Assembly: GCA_009783205.1 (NCBI GenBank)
Contig: WRHO01000019.1
Span: forward strand, 1-37,544
Reading direction: 5' to 3'
Length of the DNA: 37,544 nt
Source of the DNA: Oscillospiraceae bacterium
GTDB taxonomy: Bacteria; Bacillota; Clostridia; Oscillospirales; Ruminococcaceae
Below are positions 15,029 through 22,850 of the stretch, one piece after another. A model generated the notes under the pieces. That model was not told the origin of the DNA. It did no database searches and was given only the letters and a program-made list of their open reading frames with translations. A program made the translations under genes and the position numbers. The stretch's first letter is position 1, and each line of letters begins with the position of its first letter.

Positions 15029-17671
15029 ATGGCTAAAAAATTTGTTTATCTGTTTTCGGAAGGCAACGAGACAATGCGGGAGCTTCTCGGCGGAAAAGGG
15101 GCTAATTTAGCGGGAATGACCAACCTAAATTTACCTATACCACAAGGGTTTACCGTAACAACCGAGGCTTGTACCCAGTATTATGAGGACGGCGAGGTTA
15201 TTAACGATTCGATTCAAAAGGAAATCATGGAATTTGTCGTAAAAATGGAAGGGATAACCGGAAAGAAATTCGGCGATAAAGAGAACCCTCTTTTAGTGTC
15301 GGTTCGTTCGGGGTCAAGAGCGTCCATGCCGGGCATGATGGATACTGTCCTCAATTTAGGGCTTAACGAAGAGGTTGTTGAGGTTATCGCGAAAAAATCC
15401 GGTAACGCAAGATGGGCATACGACTGTTACAGAAGATTTATTCAAATGTACTCCGACGTCGTTATGGAGGTCGGTAAAAAATATTTTGAAGAATTAATAG
15501 ACGAAATGAAAGAGAAGAAGGGGGTTAAAAACGACACGGAATTGACCGCCGACGACTTAAAAGAGCTTTCAAATAAATTTAAAGCGGAGTATAAAGCAAA
15601 ATTAGGCGCGGACTTCCCTACCGACCCTAAGGAACAACTTATGGGCGCGATAAAAGCGGTATTCCGCTCTTGGAACAACGAAAGGGCGATATACTACCGC
15701 CGTATGCACAATATTCCCGGCTCTTGGGGAACCGCCGTTAATGTACAAGCTATGGTATTCGGCAATTTGGGCGATACCTCGGGAACCGGCGTTGCGTTCA
15801 CCCGCGACCCCGCAACCGGCGAAAAGAAATTAATGGGCGAGTATCTTATTAATGCACAAGGGGAAGACGTCGTTGCGGGAATACGCACACCTAACACTAT
15901 TGACCAGTTGAAAAACGACCTCCCCGACGCATATAACGAGTTTGTTAAAATTTGTGATACGCTCGAGAATCATTATAAAGATATGCAGGATATGGAATTT
16001 ACAATTGAGGATAAAAAGCTTTATATGCTTCAAACCCGAAACGGAAAGCGTACCGCGGCGGCTTCCTTGAAAATCGCCTGCGACTTGGTTGATGAAGGCA
16101 TGATAGACGTTAAAACGGCTATAACCGGTCGTCTCGACCCGAGCCAGTTTGACGCGCTCTTACACCCGCAATTTGACGCGGCGGCTCTTAAATCGGCTAA
16201 GGTAATAGGTAAAGCTTTGGCGGCGTCACCCGGCGCGGCTTGCGGACAGGTTGCGTTGACCGCAGAAAAGGCTACGGAATGGGGAAAATCGGGCAAAGCG
16301 GTTATTCTTGTTCGCCTCGAAACGTCTCCCGAGGATATCGAGGGAATGGATTACTCAAAGGGTATACTCACCGCAAGAGGCGGTAAAACATCTCATGCCG
16401 CCGTTGTTGCGCGCGCTATGGGCAAATGTTGTGTGTCGGGTTGTGGCGAAATTAAGTTTAACGACGCTGCAAAAACCTTTGACTTAGGCGGTAAAACCTA
16501 CAAAGAAGGCGACTGGATTTCATTGGACGGCTCGACGGGCAATATCTACGGCGATGTTATCAAAACCGTTGAAGCGGAAATAACCGGCGACTTTGACCGC
16601 GTTATGAAGTGGGCGGACGAATACAGAACCCTTAAGGTACGCACCAACGCAGATACACCACAGGACGCTAAAAAAGCGGTTGAGTTCGGCGCGGAGGGCA
16701 TCGGTCTCTGTCGAACGGAGCATATGTTCTTTGAAGCGGACAGAATTTCCGCAATTCGCGAAATGATTTGCGCCGACTCTGTTGAAGCGCGCGAAAAGGC
16801 ATTATCTAAGCTCGAACCAATGCAACAGGGTGACTTCGAACAATTGTATGAAGCACTCGGCGGAAAACCCGTTACAATTCGTTTCCTTGACCCGCCCTTG
16901 CATGAGTTCCTCCCCACCGCAGATAAGGATATTGAGGAGTTGGCTAAAACGCAAGGAAAGAGCGCGGGAGAAATTAAGGAAATCATCAAATCGCTGCACG
17001 AGTTTAACCCAATGATGGGACACAGAGGCTGTCGCTTGGCGGTAACCTATCCCGAAATAGCAAAAATGCAGACCCGTGCGGTTATAAAAGCGGCAATTGC
17101 CGTTAATAAAAAGGGAATGAATGTAATTCCCGAAATCATGATTCCGCTGATTAGCGAGGTCAAGGAATTGGCTTATGTGAAAGAAATTGTTGTGGAAACG
17201 GCAGATAAGCTTATTAAAGAGGCGGGCGTAACCCTTAAATATATGGTCGGTACAATGATAGAAATACCGAGAGCGGCTATTACCGCCGGCGAAATCGCTA
17301 AAGAAGCGGAATTCTTCTCGTTCGGTACCAACGATTTGACCCAAATGACGTTTGGGTTCTCGCGCGACGACGCGGGCAACTTCCTTGAAGACTATTACAA
17401 AAAGAATATTTATGAGTTTGACCCGTTTGAACGTATCGACGTCGACGGCGTGGGCAAATTAATCCAAAATGCCGTAAGACAAGGGCGCGAAACACGCAAG
17501 GATATAAAGCTCGGCATCTGTGGCGAGCACGGCGGCGACCCGTTCACAATCGCGTTCTGTCATAAAGTCGGGTTGGACTATGTTTCTTGTTCCCCGTTCA
17601 GAGTTCCTATAGCAAGATTAGCGGCGGCACAAGCGGCAATTGAAGGCGGAAATAGCAGTAATAAAGGCTAA
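15029..17671 (+). CDS. ppdK: Pyruvate, phosphate dikinase
   Basis: This 880-residue enzyme interconverts pyruvate + ATP + phosphate and PEP + AMP + pyrophosphate. Many anaerobic Clostridia use it as a pyrophosphate-linked glycolytic or gluconeogenic step. The N-terminal ATP-grasp-like region has GGKGANLAGM near 24 and GTGVAFTRDPATGEK near 255. The swivelling phosphohistidine domain has GGKTSHAAVVARAMGK with the catalytic histidine at residue 456. The C-terminal PEP/pyruvate barrel has GIGLCRTEHMFF, GHRGCRLAVTYPE and FGTNDLTQMTFGFSRDD. GGAGG precedes the ATG. The last codons (AATAAAGGCTAA) are duplicated as part of a 62-bp tandem repeat. Confidence 0.98.
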   Translation: MAKKFVYLFSEGNETMRELLGGKGANLAGMTNLNLPIPQGFTVTTEACTQYYEDGEVINDSIQKEIMEFVVKMEGITGKKFGDKENPLLVSVRSGSRASMPGMMDTVLNLGLNEEVVEVIAKKSGNARWAYDCYRRFIQMYSDVVMEVGKKYFEELIDEMKEKKGVKNDTELTADDLKELSNKFKAEYKAKLGADFPTDPKEQLMGAIKAVFRSWNNERAIYYRRMHNIPGSWGTAVNVQAMVFGNLGDTSGTGVAFTRDPATGEKKLMGEYLINAQGEDVVAGIRTPNTIDQLKNDLPDAYNEFVKICDTLENHYKDMQDMEFTIEDKKLYMLQTRNGKRTAAASLKIACDLVDEGMIDVKTAITGRLDPSQFDALLHPQFDAAALKSAKVIGKALAASPGAACGQVALTAEKATEWGKSGKAVILVRLETSPEDIEGMDYSKGILTARGGKTSHAAVVARAMGKCCVSGCGEIKFNDAAKTFDLGGKTYKEGDWISLDGSTGNIYGDVIKTVEAEITGDFDRVMKWADEYRTLKVRTNADTPQDAKKAVEFGAEGIGLCRTEHMFFEADRISAIREMICADSVEAREKALSKLEPMQQGDFEQLYEALGGKPVTIRFLDPPLHEFLPTADKDIEELAKTQGKSAGEIKEIIKSLHEFNPMMGHRGCRLAVTYPEIAKMQTRAVIKAAIAVNKKGMNVIPEIMIPLISEVKELAYVKEIVVETADKLIKEAGVTLKYMVGTMIEIPRAAITAGEIAKEAEFFSFGTNDLTQMTFGFSRDDAGNFLEDYYKKNIYEFDPFERIDVDGVGKLIQNAVRQGRETRKDIKLGICGEHGGDPFTIAFCHKVGLDYVSCSPFRVPIARLAAAQAAIEGGNSSNKG

Positions 17672-17796
17672 ACAAGAGCGGAGGTGTCGGTGGCTGTGCC
17701 GCCGAGCAGTCCGCTTGCCGCAATAAAGGCTAAACAAGAGCGGAGGTGTCGGTGGCTGTGCCGCCGAGCAGTCCGCTTGCCGCAATAAAGGCTAAA
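17660..17796 (+). repeat. 62-bp palindromic element in tandem (two copies plus 13 bp)
   Basis: Units 17660-17721 and 17722-17783 are identical, and 17784-17796 repeats the first 13 bases. Each unit is the ppdK end AATAAAGGCTAAA plus a 49-bp core that folds as AGCGGA...TCGGTGGC-TGT-GCCGCCGA...TCCGCT. A third copy of core and flank lies at 35186-35250 in the phage protease gene. On the minus strand the core reads ASGLLGG then T-A-T-DTSALV. Confidence 0.9.
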
Positions 17797-17815
17797 AGTG
17801 AGTTACAAATAAAAC

Positions 17816-17852
17816 AAAAAGCGGCGGGATTCGTATGAACCCGCCGCTTTTT
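17816..17852. terminator. Bidirectional terminator between ppdK and the DUF378 gene
   Basis: AAAAAGCGGCGGG (17816-17828) pairs perfectly with 17840-17852 around an 11-base loop. A-run and T-run flanks let it serve both convergent genes. Confidence 0.9.
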
Positions 17853-17869
17853 TATTATACTATCTATAT

Positions 17870-18094
17870 TCAGTCATATCTCGCGCCACCGCGTTCTGTG
17901 TCAATAATCTCGTTCCTTCTGAAAAAGAGCGAGAAACACCATACAGCCGAAAGCGCGACCAGAATATAAACAATTCTGCTTATAATCGAACCTGCTCCGC
18001 CAAATGCCCATGCAACGAAGTCAAATCGGAACAACCCGACGCTCCCCCAGTTCAATCCACCGAGGAGCAGAATAAACAACGCAACCTTATCCAT
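17870..18094 (-). CDS. DUF378 (YuzA-family) small membrane protein
   Basis: The protein has 74 residues with two predicted membrane segments (ALFILLLGGLNWGSVGLF at about 5-22; IVYILVALSAVWCFSLFF at about 42-59). The GGLNWG..G motif and second hydrophobic helix are typical of DUF378/YuzA proteins. Function is unknown. AAGGAGATAATC precedes the ATG. It is convergent with ppdK and shares the terminator between them. Confidence 0.85.
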   Translation of the reverse strand: MDKVALFILLLGGLNWGSVGLFRFDFVAWAFGGAGSIISRIVYILVALSAVWCFSLFFRRNEIIDTERGGARYD

Positions 18095-18242
18095 AAGATT
18101 ATCTCCTTAACAATTTAGACTTAACTCTGAGAACCCACTCTTAGAACCTATATTTGCAGGGGTTCTGTAAATGTCGCAGAAATAGTATTTACGAATTTTT
18201 GCGCGTTATTCATTTATTAAAAATTTTTTAATAAATTTTAAT

Positions 18243-18264
18243 CCCCGCCGATTAAACGGCGGGG
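18243..18264 (-). terminator. Terminator after rpsT
   Basis: CCCCGCCG (18243-18250) pairs perfectly with 18257-18264 around ATTAAA. On the minus strand it is followed by an AT-rich tract and lies 21 bases after the rpsT stop. A second, purely AT palindrome (arms 18213-18223 and 18225-18235) sits just beyond. Confidence 0.7.
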
Positions 18265-18285
18265 AGCGGTATTTTTCTACATTGT

Positions 18286-18534
18286 CTAAGCGTTGACGGC
18301 GTTTTCTTTTTTTGCCAATTGTGATTTTAAACGAGCCGCTTTATTTTTGTGTATAAGCCCTTTGCCCGCCGCTTTAGCGACATTAACCGACGCCGCTTTG
18401 ATTTCCGCAACGGTCGCGTCCTCCGCTCTTGCTTTTTTTAATCTCGTTTTAAGCTCCGAACGGCGTCCCTTATTGCGTTCGCGTCTTTCCTCGGAAATTA
18501 AAACCCTTTTTTTTGCAGATTTAATATTAGCCAA
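18286..18534 (-). CDS. rpsT: 30S ribosomal protein S20
   Basis: The 82-residue basic helical protein begins MANIKSAKKRVLISEERRERN and contains the conserved HKNKAARLKSQLAK near its end. It binds 16S rRNA at the base of the small subunit. AGGAGGTG lies upstream of the ATG. The rpsT-gpr divergent pairing is a common Clostridia arrangement, which indicates that the N-terminal gpr piece at 18729 is in its ancestral host position on this side. Confidence 0.97.
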   Translation of the reverse strand: MANIKSAKKRVLISEERRERNKGRRSELKTRLKKARAEDATVAEIKAASVNVAKAAGKGLIHKNKAARLKSQLAKKENAVNA

Positions 18535-18567
18535 AATTTCACCTCCTTATATCCTTGTAGTTTATAG

Positions 18568-18593
18568 CATTAGTATAAAACATTAGTATAAAA
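18568..18593 (-). repeat. 13-bp direct repeat carrying a -10-like box upstream of rpsT
   Basis: CATTAGTATAAAA occurs twice in immediate tandem. On the minus strand each copy contains TATACT, so the rpsT promoter may have a duplicated -10 region. Confidence 0.5.
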
Positions 18594-18728
18594 CCATAAT
18601 ATAAAGCTTATGCTAATCACAGTACGCTACAGTATAACATACATTTTTTAAAATTGCAATACTTTTTTATTAAAAATAGAAATTATTTGAAAAAAGAAGG
18701 AGAGGTGCGCGGTAAAAACCCGCGATTT

Positions 18729-19409
18729 ATGCTTATGAACAGAACGGATTTAGCCCACGAAACAGCCGCAGAAAGCGGATTAAAGGTAGAAGAAACGACA
18801 ATTAGCGGTATAAACGTCACCCGCGTTATTATTAACCAAAAAGCGAGCGAGAAAACGGGAAAGCCCGCGGGGAATTATATCACGCTTTCTTGTCCCGAGC
18901 GGGCTTGTGCCGAGTTGCCCGAGGCAATAGTTCTATCCCATATTATAGAAAAAATGTTGTCCGAAACGGGCGGAAATAATCATACCGTCGTAGTGACGGG
19001 TTTGGGTAACGATAACATCACGCCGGATTCATTGGGCGTGCGGACGGCCGAAAAAGTTTTGGCTACGGCGCATTTTTCCGAACACGACGAGTTTGCGGAT
19101 TTAAAAATGCGAAGGGTATATGTAATAGAACCGGGCGTCATGGCGCAGACGGGTCTCGAGAGCGCGGAACAATTAAAATATATAACGGACGGGATAAAAC
19201 CCGATATTCTCGTCGTAATAGACAGTCTCGCCTGTAACGAAAGCAGCCGTCTTGCGCGGACGATACAAATAACCGATACGGGAATTTCACCGGGGAGCGG
19301 GGTGAAGAACGAACGCAAGGAGTTTTCGAAGAATATGCTCGGTGTCCCCGTTATTGCTATAGGCGTACCTACGGTTAATATAATGTGGGAATGGGTTTAT
19401 GTGGGTTAG
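18729..19409 (+). pseudogene. gpr: N-terminal piece of spore germination protease GPR, interrupted at an att core
   Basis: The piece encodes 226 residues from ATG 18729. The start is uncertain: AAGGAG at 18697-18702 is closer to an in-frame GTG at 18705. Family features are RTDLAHE at the N-terminus, GKPAGNYITL, VVTGLGNDNITPDSLGVRTAEKVL, PGVMAQTGLES, IDSLACNESSRLARTIQITDTGI (positions about 166-188), PGSGVKNERKEFSK and LGVPVIAIGVPTV. After GVPTV the family should continue with VDA, but the sequence turns into ten foreign residues (NIMWEWVYVG) and stops. The missing part lies at 8251-8430 on the other strand. The aspartate residues expected for GPR activity lie mostly in this piece, but the product would lack the last 54 residues. 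Divergent from rpsT. Confidence 0.9.
19362..19390 (+). other. Serine-integrase att half-site with 16-bp core (attL-like)
   Basis: The core GGCGTACCTACGGTTA (19362-19377) lies in gpr codons GVPTV. To its left is gpr sequence; to its right begins a non-gpr arm ATATAATGTGGG (19378-19389), facing the integrase gene 200 bases away. The identical core occurs inverted at 8415-8430. Confidence 0.8.
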
Positions 19410-19539
19410 TCTTTATTCTATAAATTTCGGATTGTATTCTGCAATGTAAAAGGCACAGGTGCAGAGAACGTAGATTGCGGCTTCTTTTTGCAGTAAAGAG
19501 ACGTTCCATCAACTCTACAAAAAACTTATTGAAAAAGTC

Positions 19540-19568
19540 AAGTTTTTGCATGGGTGTTGCAAAAACTT
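19540..19568 (-). terminator. Terminator hairpin after the integrase gene
   Basis: AAGTTTTTGCA (19540-19550) pairs perfectly with 19558-19568 around a 7-base loop. It lies just past the integrase stop and before the att core. T-rich sequence flanks both sides. Confidence 0.65.
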
Positions 19569-19578
19569 TTTACTTTTA

Positions 19579-21288
19579 TCATTCAACCGGCACAGAATCA
19601 ATATAACCGGCATAATCAAACGCGATTTCCACGTCAACATCTGTACCATTTAAGCGAATTTCGCTGACGACTGCGGCAATCATTCGCCGTTTTATTTCAA
19701 TAGTGGCATTGCTGAAAATGCTGTCCCAATCGTCAATCAGCCGTTTTAGCTTTATAAGTGAGGCTTCATCAAGAGTCTTAGACTTAGTCGCGGCTTGCAA
19801 CTGAGAATAGGTTCTTGTCGCTCTTTCCAACTCTCGAACCGCTTCCTCGTATAATTCTGTCAACTGTTCACGGTTAAACTCGGAAGCTTCCCCAATCAAA
19901 AATTTCCGCAGTTCATCGTTGGATTTATTCTTGACCTTCGTCCAATGCTCAATTTCTTGCTTTGCCGATTTTAACTTTTCGGCGAGAATTGTATCTGTTT
20001 GAGCAGATTTTTTCTTAATTTCGCAGAGCATATCGGCTGTCACCATATTTTGCATATAATTCTTGACCGTTTCAATGACAATCGCGTCCAAATCGGCGCA
20101 TTTATACTGTCCTTTTGAGGCTCCGCAAGCGGCAGCACCCGCTTTTATGCGTTTCAGGCAACGATAAGTCCCATACAATTCACCTTTCTCGGTGCGTTTG
20201 TGATTGAGCCAATCGCGGGAAGAACCTCGGGTCATGTTTGAGCCGCATTCACATTTCAGCAGCCCGACAAGCAAGCCCTGACCCGTCTGTGATTTGCTCG
20301 GCGTTTTTCCGCCGAATAAAGAATTAGTTTTAATGCGCGAGTGCCGTATTTTTTGTGCTTTCGCCCACGTTTCCTCGCCGACTATGTCGTACTCGCTCCA
20401 GTATTTGTCGCTCACCGACTCCTCGCCGTCCTTGTTGTATTTTTGATACGAACCAAATTCCCCCTCGGCGGTTTTAGTTTTTCCGTATGACAAGTAGCCC
20501 TTATAAACGGTATTACGCAGAATTTTCCGTATAATCCCGCTGTTCCAGTCGTTGTCGGATTTTGTTTTTATTCCGCTCTCGTTCAAAATTCCCGCGATTT
20601 TTAACATACCGAATCCGTCGGTTGTATACATTTTATAGATTTCTCTGACAGTTTCGGCTTCATGTGGGACAACCTGAAGCATATTCGAAAATTCCGGGTG
20701 GTTAATATACCCGAACGGAGGATTCCCGCCCGTCCAGTACCCCTCCTTATGAATCAGCCGCATAGCGTCGGTCACTCTTATTTGAGTATCAACCGAAGAC
20801 TTCCTCGCAGACCAAAACTCGATAAAATTCAAGATTTCATCGGCGTCGCCGTTGTTGGTGAATTCCCGCTTTTTGTCCACGACCCAGATTCGACAATGCT
20901 TCAAAAATTTCAAGGCGTGGTTTAGACTTTCCACCGAACGCCGCCCAAATCTGTCCAACTTATAAATAACAAGAATGTCGTAAAATCCCGCTTTAGCATC
21001 ATCAAACGCTTGATTCAAGCCTTTTCGTTTAGAAACGTGAGTATGAAACGCCGAAACGCCCGCCTCGACGTATTCCAAATCGGTCATAACCCATTTTATT
21101 CCCTTGGAACGCTCCGGTTGTGAGTTGATAAACTCGCAAATCGAGTCTTTTTGAAGCGGCAAGTCGTCCTCTAATGAAATTTCTCTTGCCGACGTTTTTC
21201 TGTTCAATGCGGCTTTTTTTGCTTTTCCCTTGCTTGTCTGTTTGGTTGTACTGCCCCGCGCAAAAGTCGCTATTCGCAGTTCTTTCAT
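19579..21288 (-). CDS. Large serine recombinase (integrase)
   Basis: The product has 569 residues. The N-terminal resolvase-type catalytic domain has the nucleophile in ATFARGSTTKQ (Ser13) and the conserved DILVIYKLDRFGRR near residue 105. An unusually long basic insert follows the nucleophile (residues about 18-45). Next come a recombinase domain (GGNPPFGYI, then RKILRNTVYKGYLSYG), a zinc-ribbon domain with CECGSNM, YRCLK and CGASKG, and a C-terminal coiled-coil region (residues about 425-500). Such enzymes join attP and attB without host factors and need a directionality factor for attL x attR. It is the last gene of the prophage and lies 170 bases from the att core in gpr, so it is the obvious candidate for the rearrangement. 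No directionality factor was recognised; the small gene at 21449 is a candidate only by position. Confidence 0.93.
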   Translation of the reverse strand: MKELRIATFARGSTTKQTSKGKAKKAALNRKTSAREISLEDDLPLQKDSICEFINSQPERSKGIKWVMTDLEYVEAGVSAFHTHVSKRKGLNQAFDDAKAGFYDILVIYKLDRFGRRSVESLNHALKFLKHCRIWVVDKKREFTNNGDADEILNFIEFWSARKSSVDTQIRVTDAMRLIHKEGYWTGGNPPFGYINHPEFSNMLQVVPHEAETVREIYKMYTTDGFGMLKIAGILNESGIKTKSDNDWNSGIIRKILRNTVYKGYLSYGKTKTAEGEFGSYQKYNKDGEESVSDKYWSEYDIVGEETWAKAQKIRHSRIKTNSLFGGKTPSKSQTGQGLLVGLLKCECGSNMTRGSSRDWLNHKRTEKGELYGTYRCLKRIKAGAAACGASKGQYKCADLDAIVIETVKNYMQNMVTADMLCEIKKKSAQTDTILAEKLKSAKQEIEHWTKVKNKSNDELRKFLIGEASEFNREQLTELYEEAVRELERATRTYSQLQAATKSKTLDEASLIKLKRLIDDWDSIFSNATIEIKRRMIAAVVSEIRLNGTDVDVEIAFDYAGYIDSVPVE

Positions 21289-21435
21289 AGTGTTCTGACT
21301 ACTCCTCTACAAGTTTTACAAGTACGACTGTATATATATTACAGGTACAAGCACTCGCTTGATTTTGCCCGACTTAACTTTACAGCCGAAAAACAACAGC
21401 TCGGGGTCGCTGTCCTGTGCGTATTATACCACAAA

Positions 21436-21460
21436 GAAACCGCTTTTATCAAGCGGTTTC
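21436..21460 (-). terminator. Hairpin at the end of the small gene upstream of the integrase
   Basis: GAAACCGCTT (21436-21445) pairs with 21451-21460 around TTATC. It overlaps the stop of the 57-residue gene and is followed on the minus strand by TTTGTGG. A related hairpin GAAACCG-TAAAG-CGGTTTC lies at 21694-21712 before that gene. Confidence 0.6.
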
Positions 21461-21622
21461 TTGTTTTGCGTGCATCGCTTTTTGCGGCATAGTTTGTTTA
21501 TTCTCAAGAGCGTAATAATCCGTAGCGGCGGTGACAAAGGATTGACGGAATTGATTGATTCGGTCGGATTTCTCTTTGTCGGATATGTTATCCCTTACAG
21601 AAACTGTTACGTTGTATTTCAT
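21449..21622 (-). CDS. Small hypothetical protein next to the integrase
   Basis: The protein has 57 residues and begins MKYNVTVSVRDNISDKEKSD. The start at 21622 follows AAGGGGTGG at correct spacing; the longer frame to 21757 is not supported. It is mostly predicted helical and polar, with no recognised domain. Its position directly upstream of the integrase on the same strand would suit a recombination accessory protein, but nothing in the sequence proves this. A hairpin at its stop suggests it is transcribed separately from the integrase. Confidence 0.6.
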   Translation of the reverse strand: MKYNVTVSVRDNISDKEKSDRINQFRQSFVTAATDYYALENKQTMPQKAMHAKQETA

Positions 21623-21788
21623 GCAATCCACCCCTTTTTTAAGTAGTATCTGTGTTATAAACTGAATTATACAAGAATTACCGAGCCCAGCCCGAAACCG
21701 TAAAGCGGTTTCAATATATAAAAGAGGGGTCAAATTAATTTCTCCGCCTATTGACAAAACGCCGTTTACATGATATACTCTGCAATAA

Positions 21789-21848
21789 CTGCTCGTAGCG
21801 TAATGGATAACGCACCAGACTCCGACTCTGGGGACTGTGGGTTAAAAC
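21789..21848 (+). pseudogene. tRNA-Arg(CCG) remnant lacking its 3' part
   Basis: Bases 21796-21841 match a tRNA: T8-A9, a D arm GCG-TAATGGATAA-CGC, an anticodon stem CCAGA/TCTGG with loop CTCCGAC (anticodon CCG), then the 5' half of the T stem (GTGGG) and TT. After that the sequence diverges: the 3' T-stem strand, acceptor complement and CCA are absent. The place of divergence, in the T loop, is where integrating elements often break tRNA genes. It may mark an older integration event in the phage. Confidence 0.6.
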
Positions 21849-21868
21849 ACCAATAATAAAAACAATAT

Positions 21869-21902
21869 AAAACCGCTCTATAAAAGGAATTAGAGCGGTT
21901 TT
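21869..21902 (+). terminator. Terminator after the tRNA remnant
   Basis: AAAACCGCTCTA (21869-21880) pairs perfectly with 21891-21902 around a 10-base loop, followed by TGTGTTTTGTG. The orientation fits a plus-strand transcript through the tRNA remnant. Confidence 0.7.
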
Positions 21903-21980
21903 TGTGTTTTGTGTTTTTATACTTTTTCTATCAAAACAAGCTGTTTTTTCAACAAGTAGGGGTGTCAAAAGGGGTGTCAA

Positions 21981-22017
21981 AAAAGTCCGCCGGGGTGGTA
22001 ACCCTTAGCGGACTTTT
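21981..22017 (-). terminator. Terminator at the end of the phage late operon
   Basis: AAAAGTCCGC (21981-21990) pairs with 22008-22017, with an inner GGGT/ACCC stem in the loop. On the minus strand it is followed by a run of six T. It lies just after the amidase gene and ends the leftward lysis/structural transcripts. Confidence 0.8.
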
Positions 22018-22030
22018 ACTATTCTCATAT

Positions 22031-22047
22031 GTGTCCGAATCGGACAC
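22031..22047. repeat. 17-bp palindrome, copy 1
   Basis: GTGTCCGAATCGGACAC, two 8-bp arms around one A, lies between the amidase stop and the operon terminator. An identical copy is at 30509-30525. Confidence 0.85.
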
Positions 22048-22052
22048 CACAC

Positions 22053-22850
22053 TCACACCCTCACAGTATACCCCGTCAAAGCAATCCACCCCGCACCGGA
22101 CTTCAATCGTCCCCAACGAATCACTTTCCCGTCAGTATCCGCACCGTCGGCTTCCTCAACAATGGTATAAACTTCTTTAAACTTGACCTTAACCCCGGTC
22201 GCGGCATGATTCACCCCCGCACGGATTCTCACATTCAGCGTATCAACCGTAACCCGCACAGTATAAGGCGAAAACGGTACAGAATTATCGGCGTTTCCCG
22301 ACTGCTTGCCGTAGATTTCGTCCAACCCGTCAACAATCGCTTTCGCTTGAGCAATCAGCGTACTGTCAAATTTAGCATTATCGCTCGAATTAGAAACAAA
22401 ACCATGCTCGGTCAATACGCACGGCATATGCGGATTTAGACTTTCAAGACGGTCAACATTGCCGTTATTTTTCTTGATTCCGCGTTTGGGGTTGGAGTTC
22501 CAGCGCGGCTCTAAATGCTTGTACAAAACCTCCGCGAGTTTTGCCGAAGCCGCCGACGGATTGCGGGAAGTCCACACCTCAAACCCGTTGGCACTCGCAA
22601 CACCTGCGTTTCGGTGAATCTCAATATAACAATCCGCACCCCAATTTTTCGCGTCAGCAACCCGGTCGATTCCGGGGCTAAGATTTTTCACTGTCCGCGC
22701 CATTTTTGTGGCATAACCCCGGCTTTTCGCCTCCTGTTCAACCGCGACTGACAACGCCAAATTGTCGTCCGACTCTTTTCGACTGCCATTGACCGCTCCG
22801 GGGTCGCCGTTAAATCCATGCCCCGCACTGATATAGATTTTTTTACTCAT
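22053..22850 (-). CDS. Phage endolysin: N-acetylmuramoyl-L-alanine amidase with C-terminal SH3b-like domain
   Basis: The product has 265 residues from ATG 22850. This start is chosen because MSKKIYISAGHG opens the amidase_3 domain and a GGGGGAAAT site precedes it. Zinc-ligand regions are SAGHG near residue 9, the glutamate following it in the domain, EIHRN near 78, and the late catalytic glutamate in LTEHGFVSN near 146. The last 70 residues (TVDTLNVRIRAGVNHAATG onward) form a bacterial SH3-like wall-binding domain. It cuts the amide bond between MurNAc and the stem peptide at lysis. The start overlaps the holin gene by 8 bases, so the two are translationally coupled. Confidence 0.93.
   Translation of the reverse strand: MSKKIYISAGHGFNGDPGAVNGSRKESDDNLALSVAVEQEAKSRGYATKMARTVKNLSPGIDRVADAKNWGADCYIEIHRNAGVASANGFEVWTSRNPSAASAKLAEVLYKHLEPRWNSNPKRGIKKNNGNVDRLESLNPHMPCVLTEHGFVSNSSDNAKFDSTLIAQAKAIVDGLDEIYGKQSGNADNSVPFSPYTVRVTVDTLNVRIRAGVNHAATGVKVKFKEVYTIVEEADGADTDGKVIRWGRLKSGAGWIALTGYTVRV

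Noticed and set aside
21735-21980. 81-residue minus-strand open frame
   Set aside because: It covers the tRNA remnant and a terminator on the opposite strand, has a basic random composition and no ribosome site.
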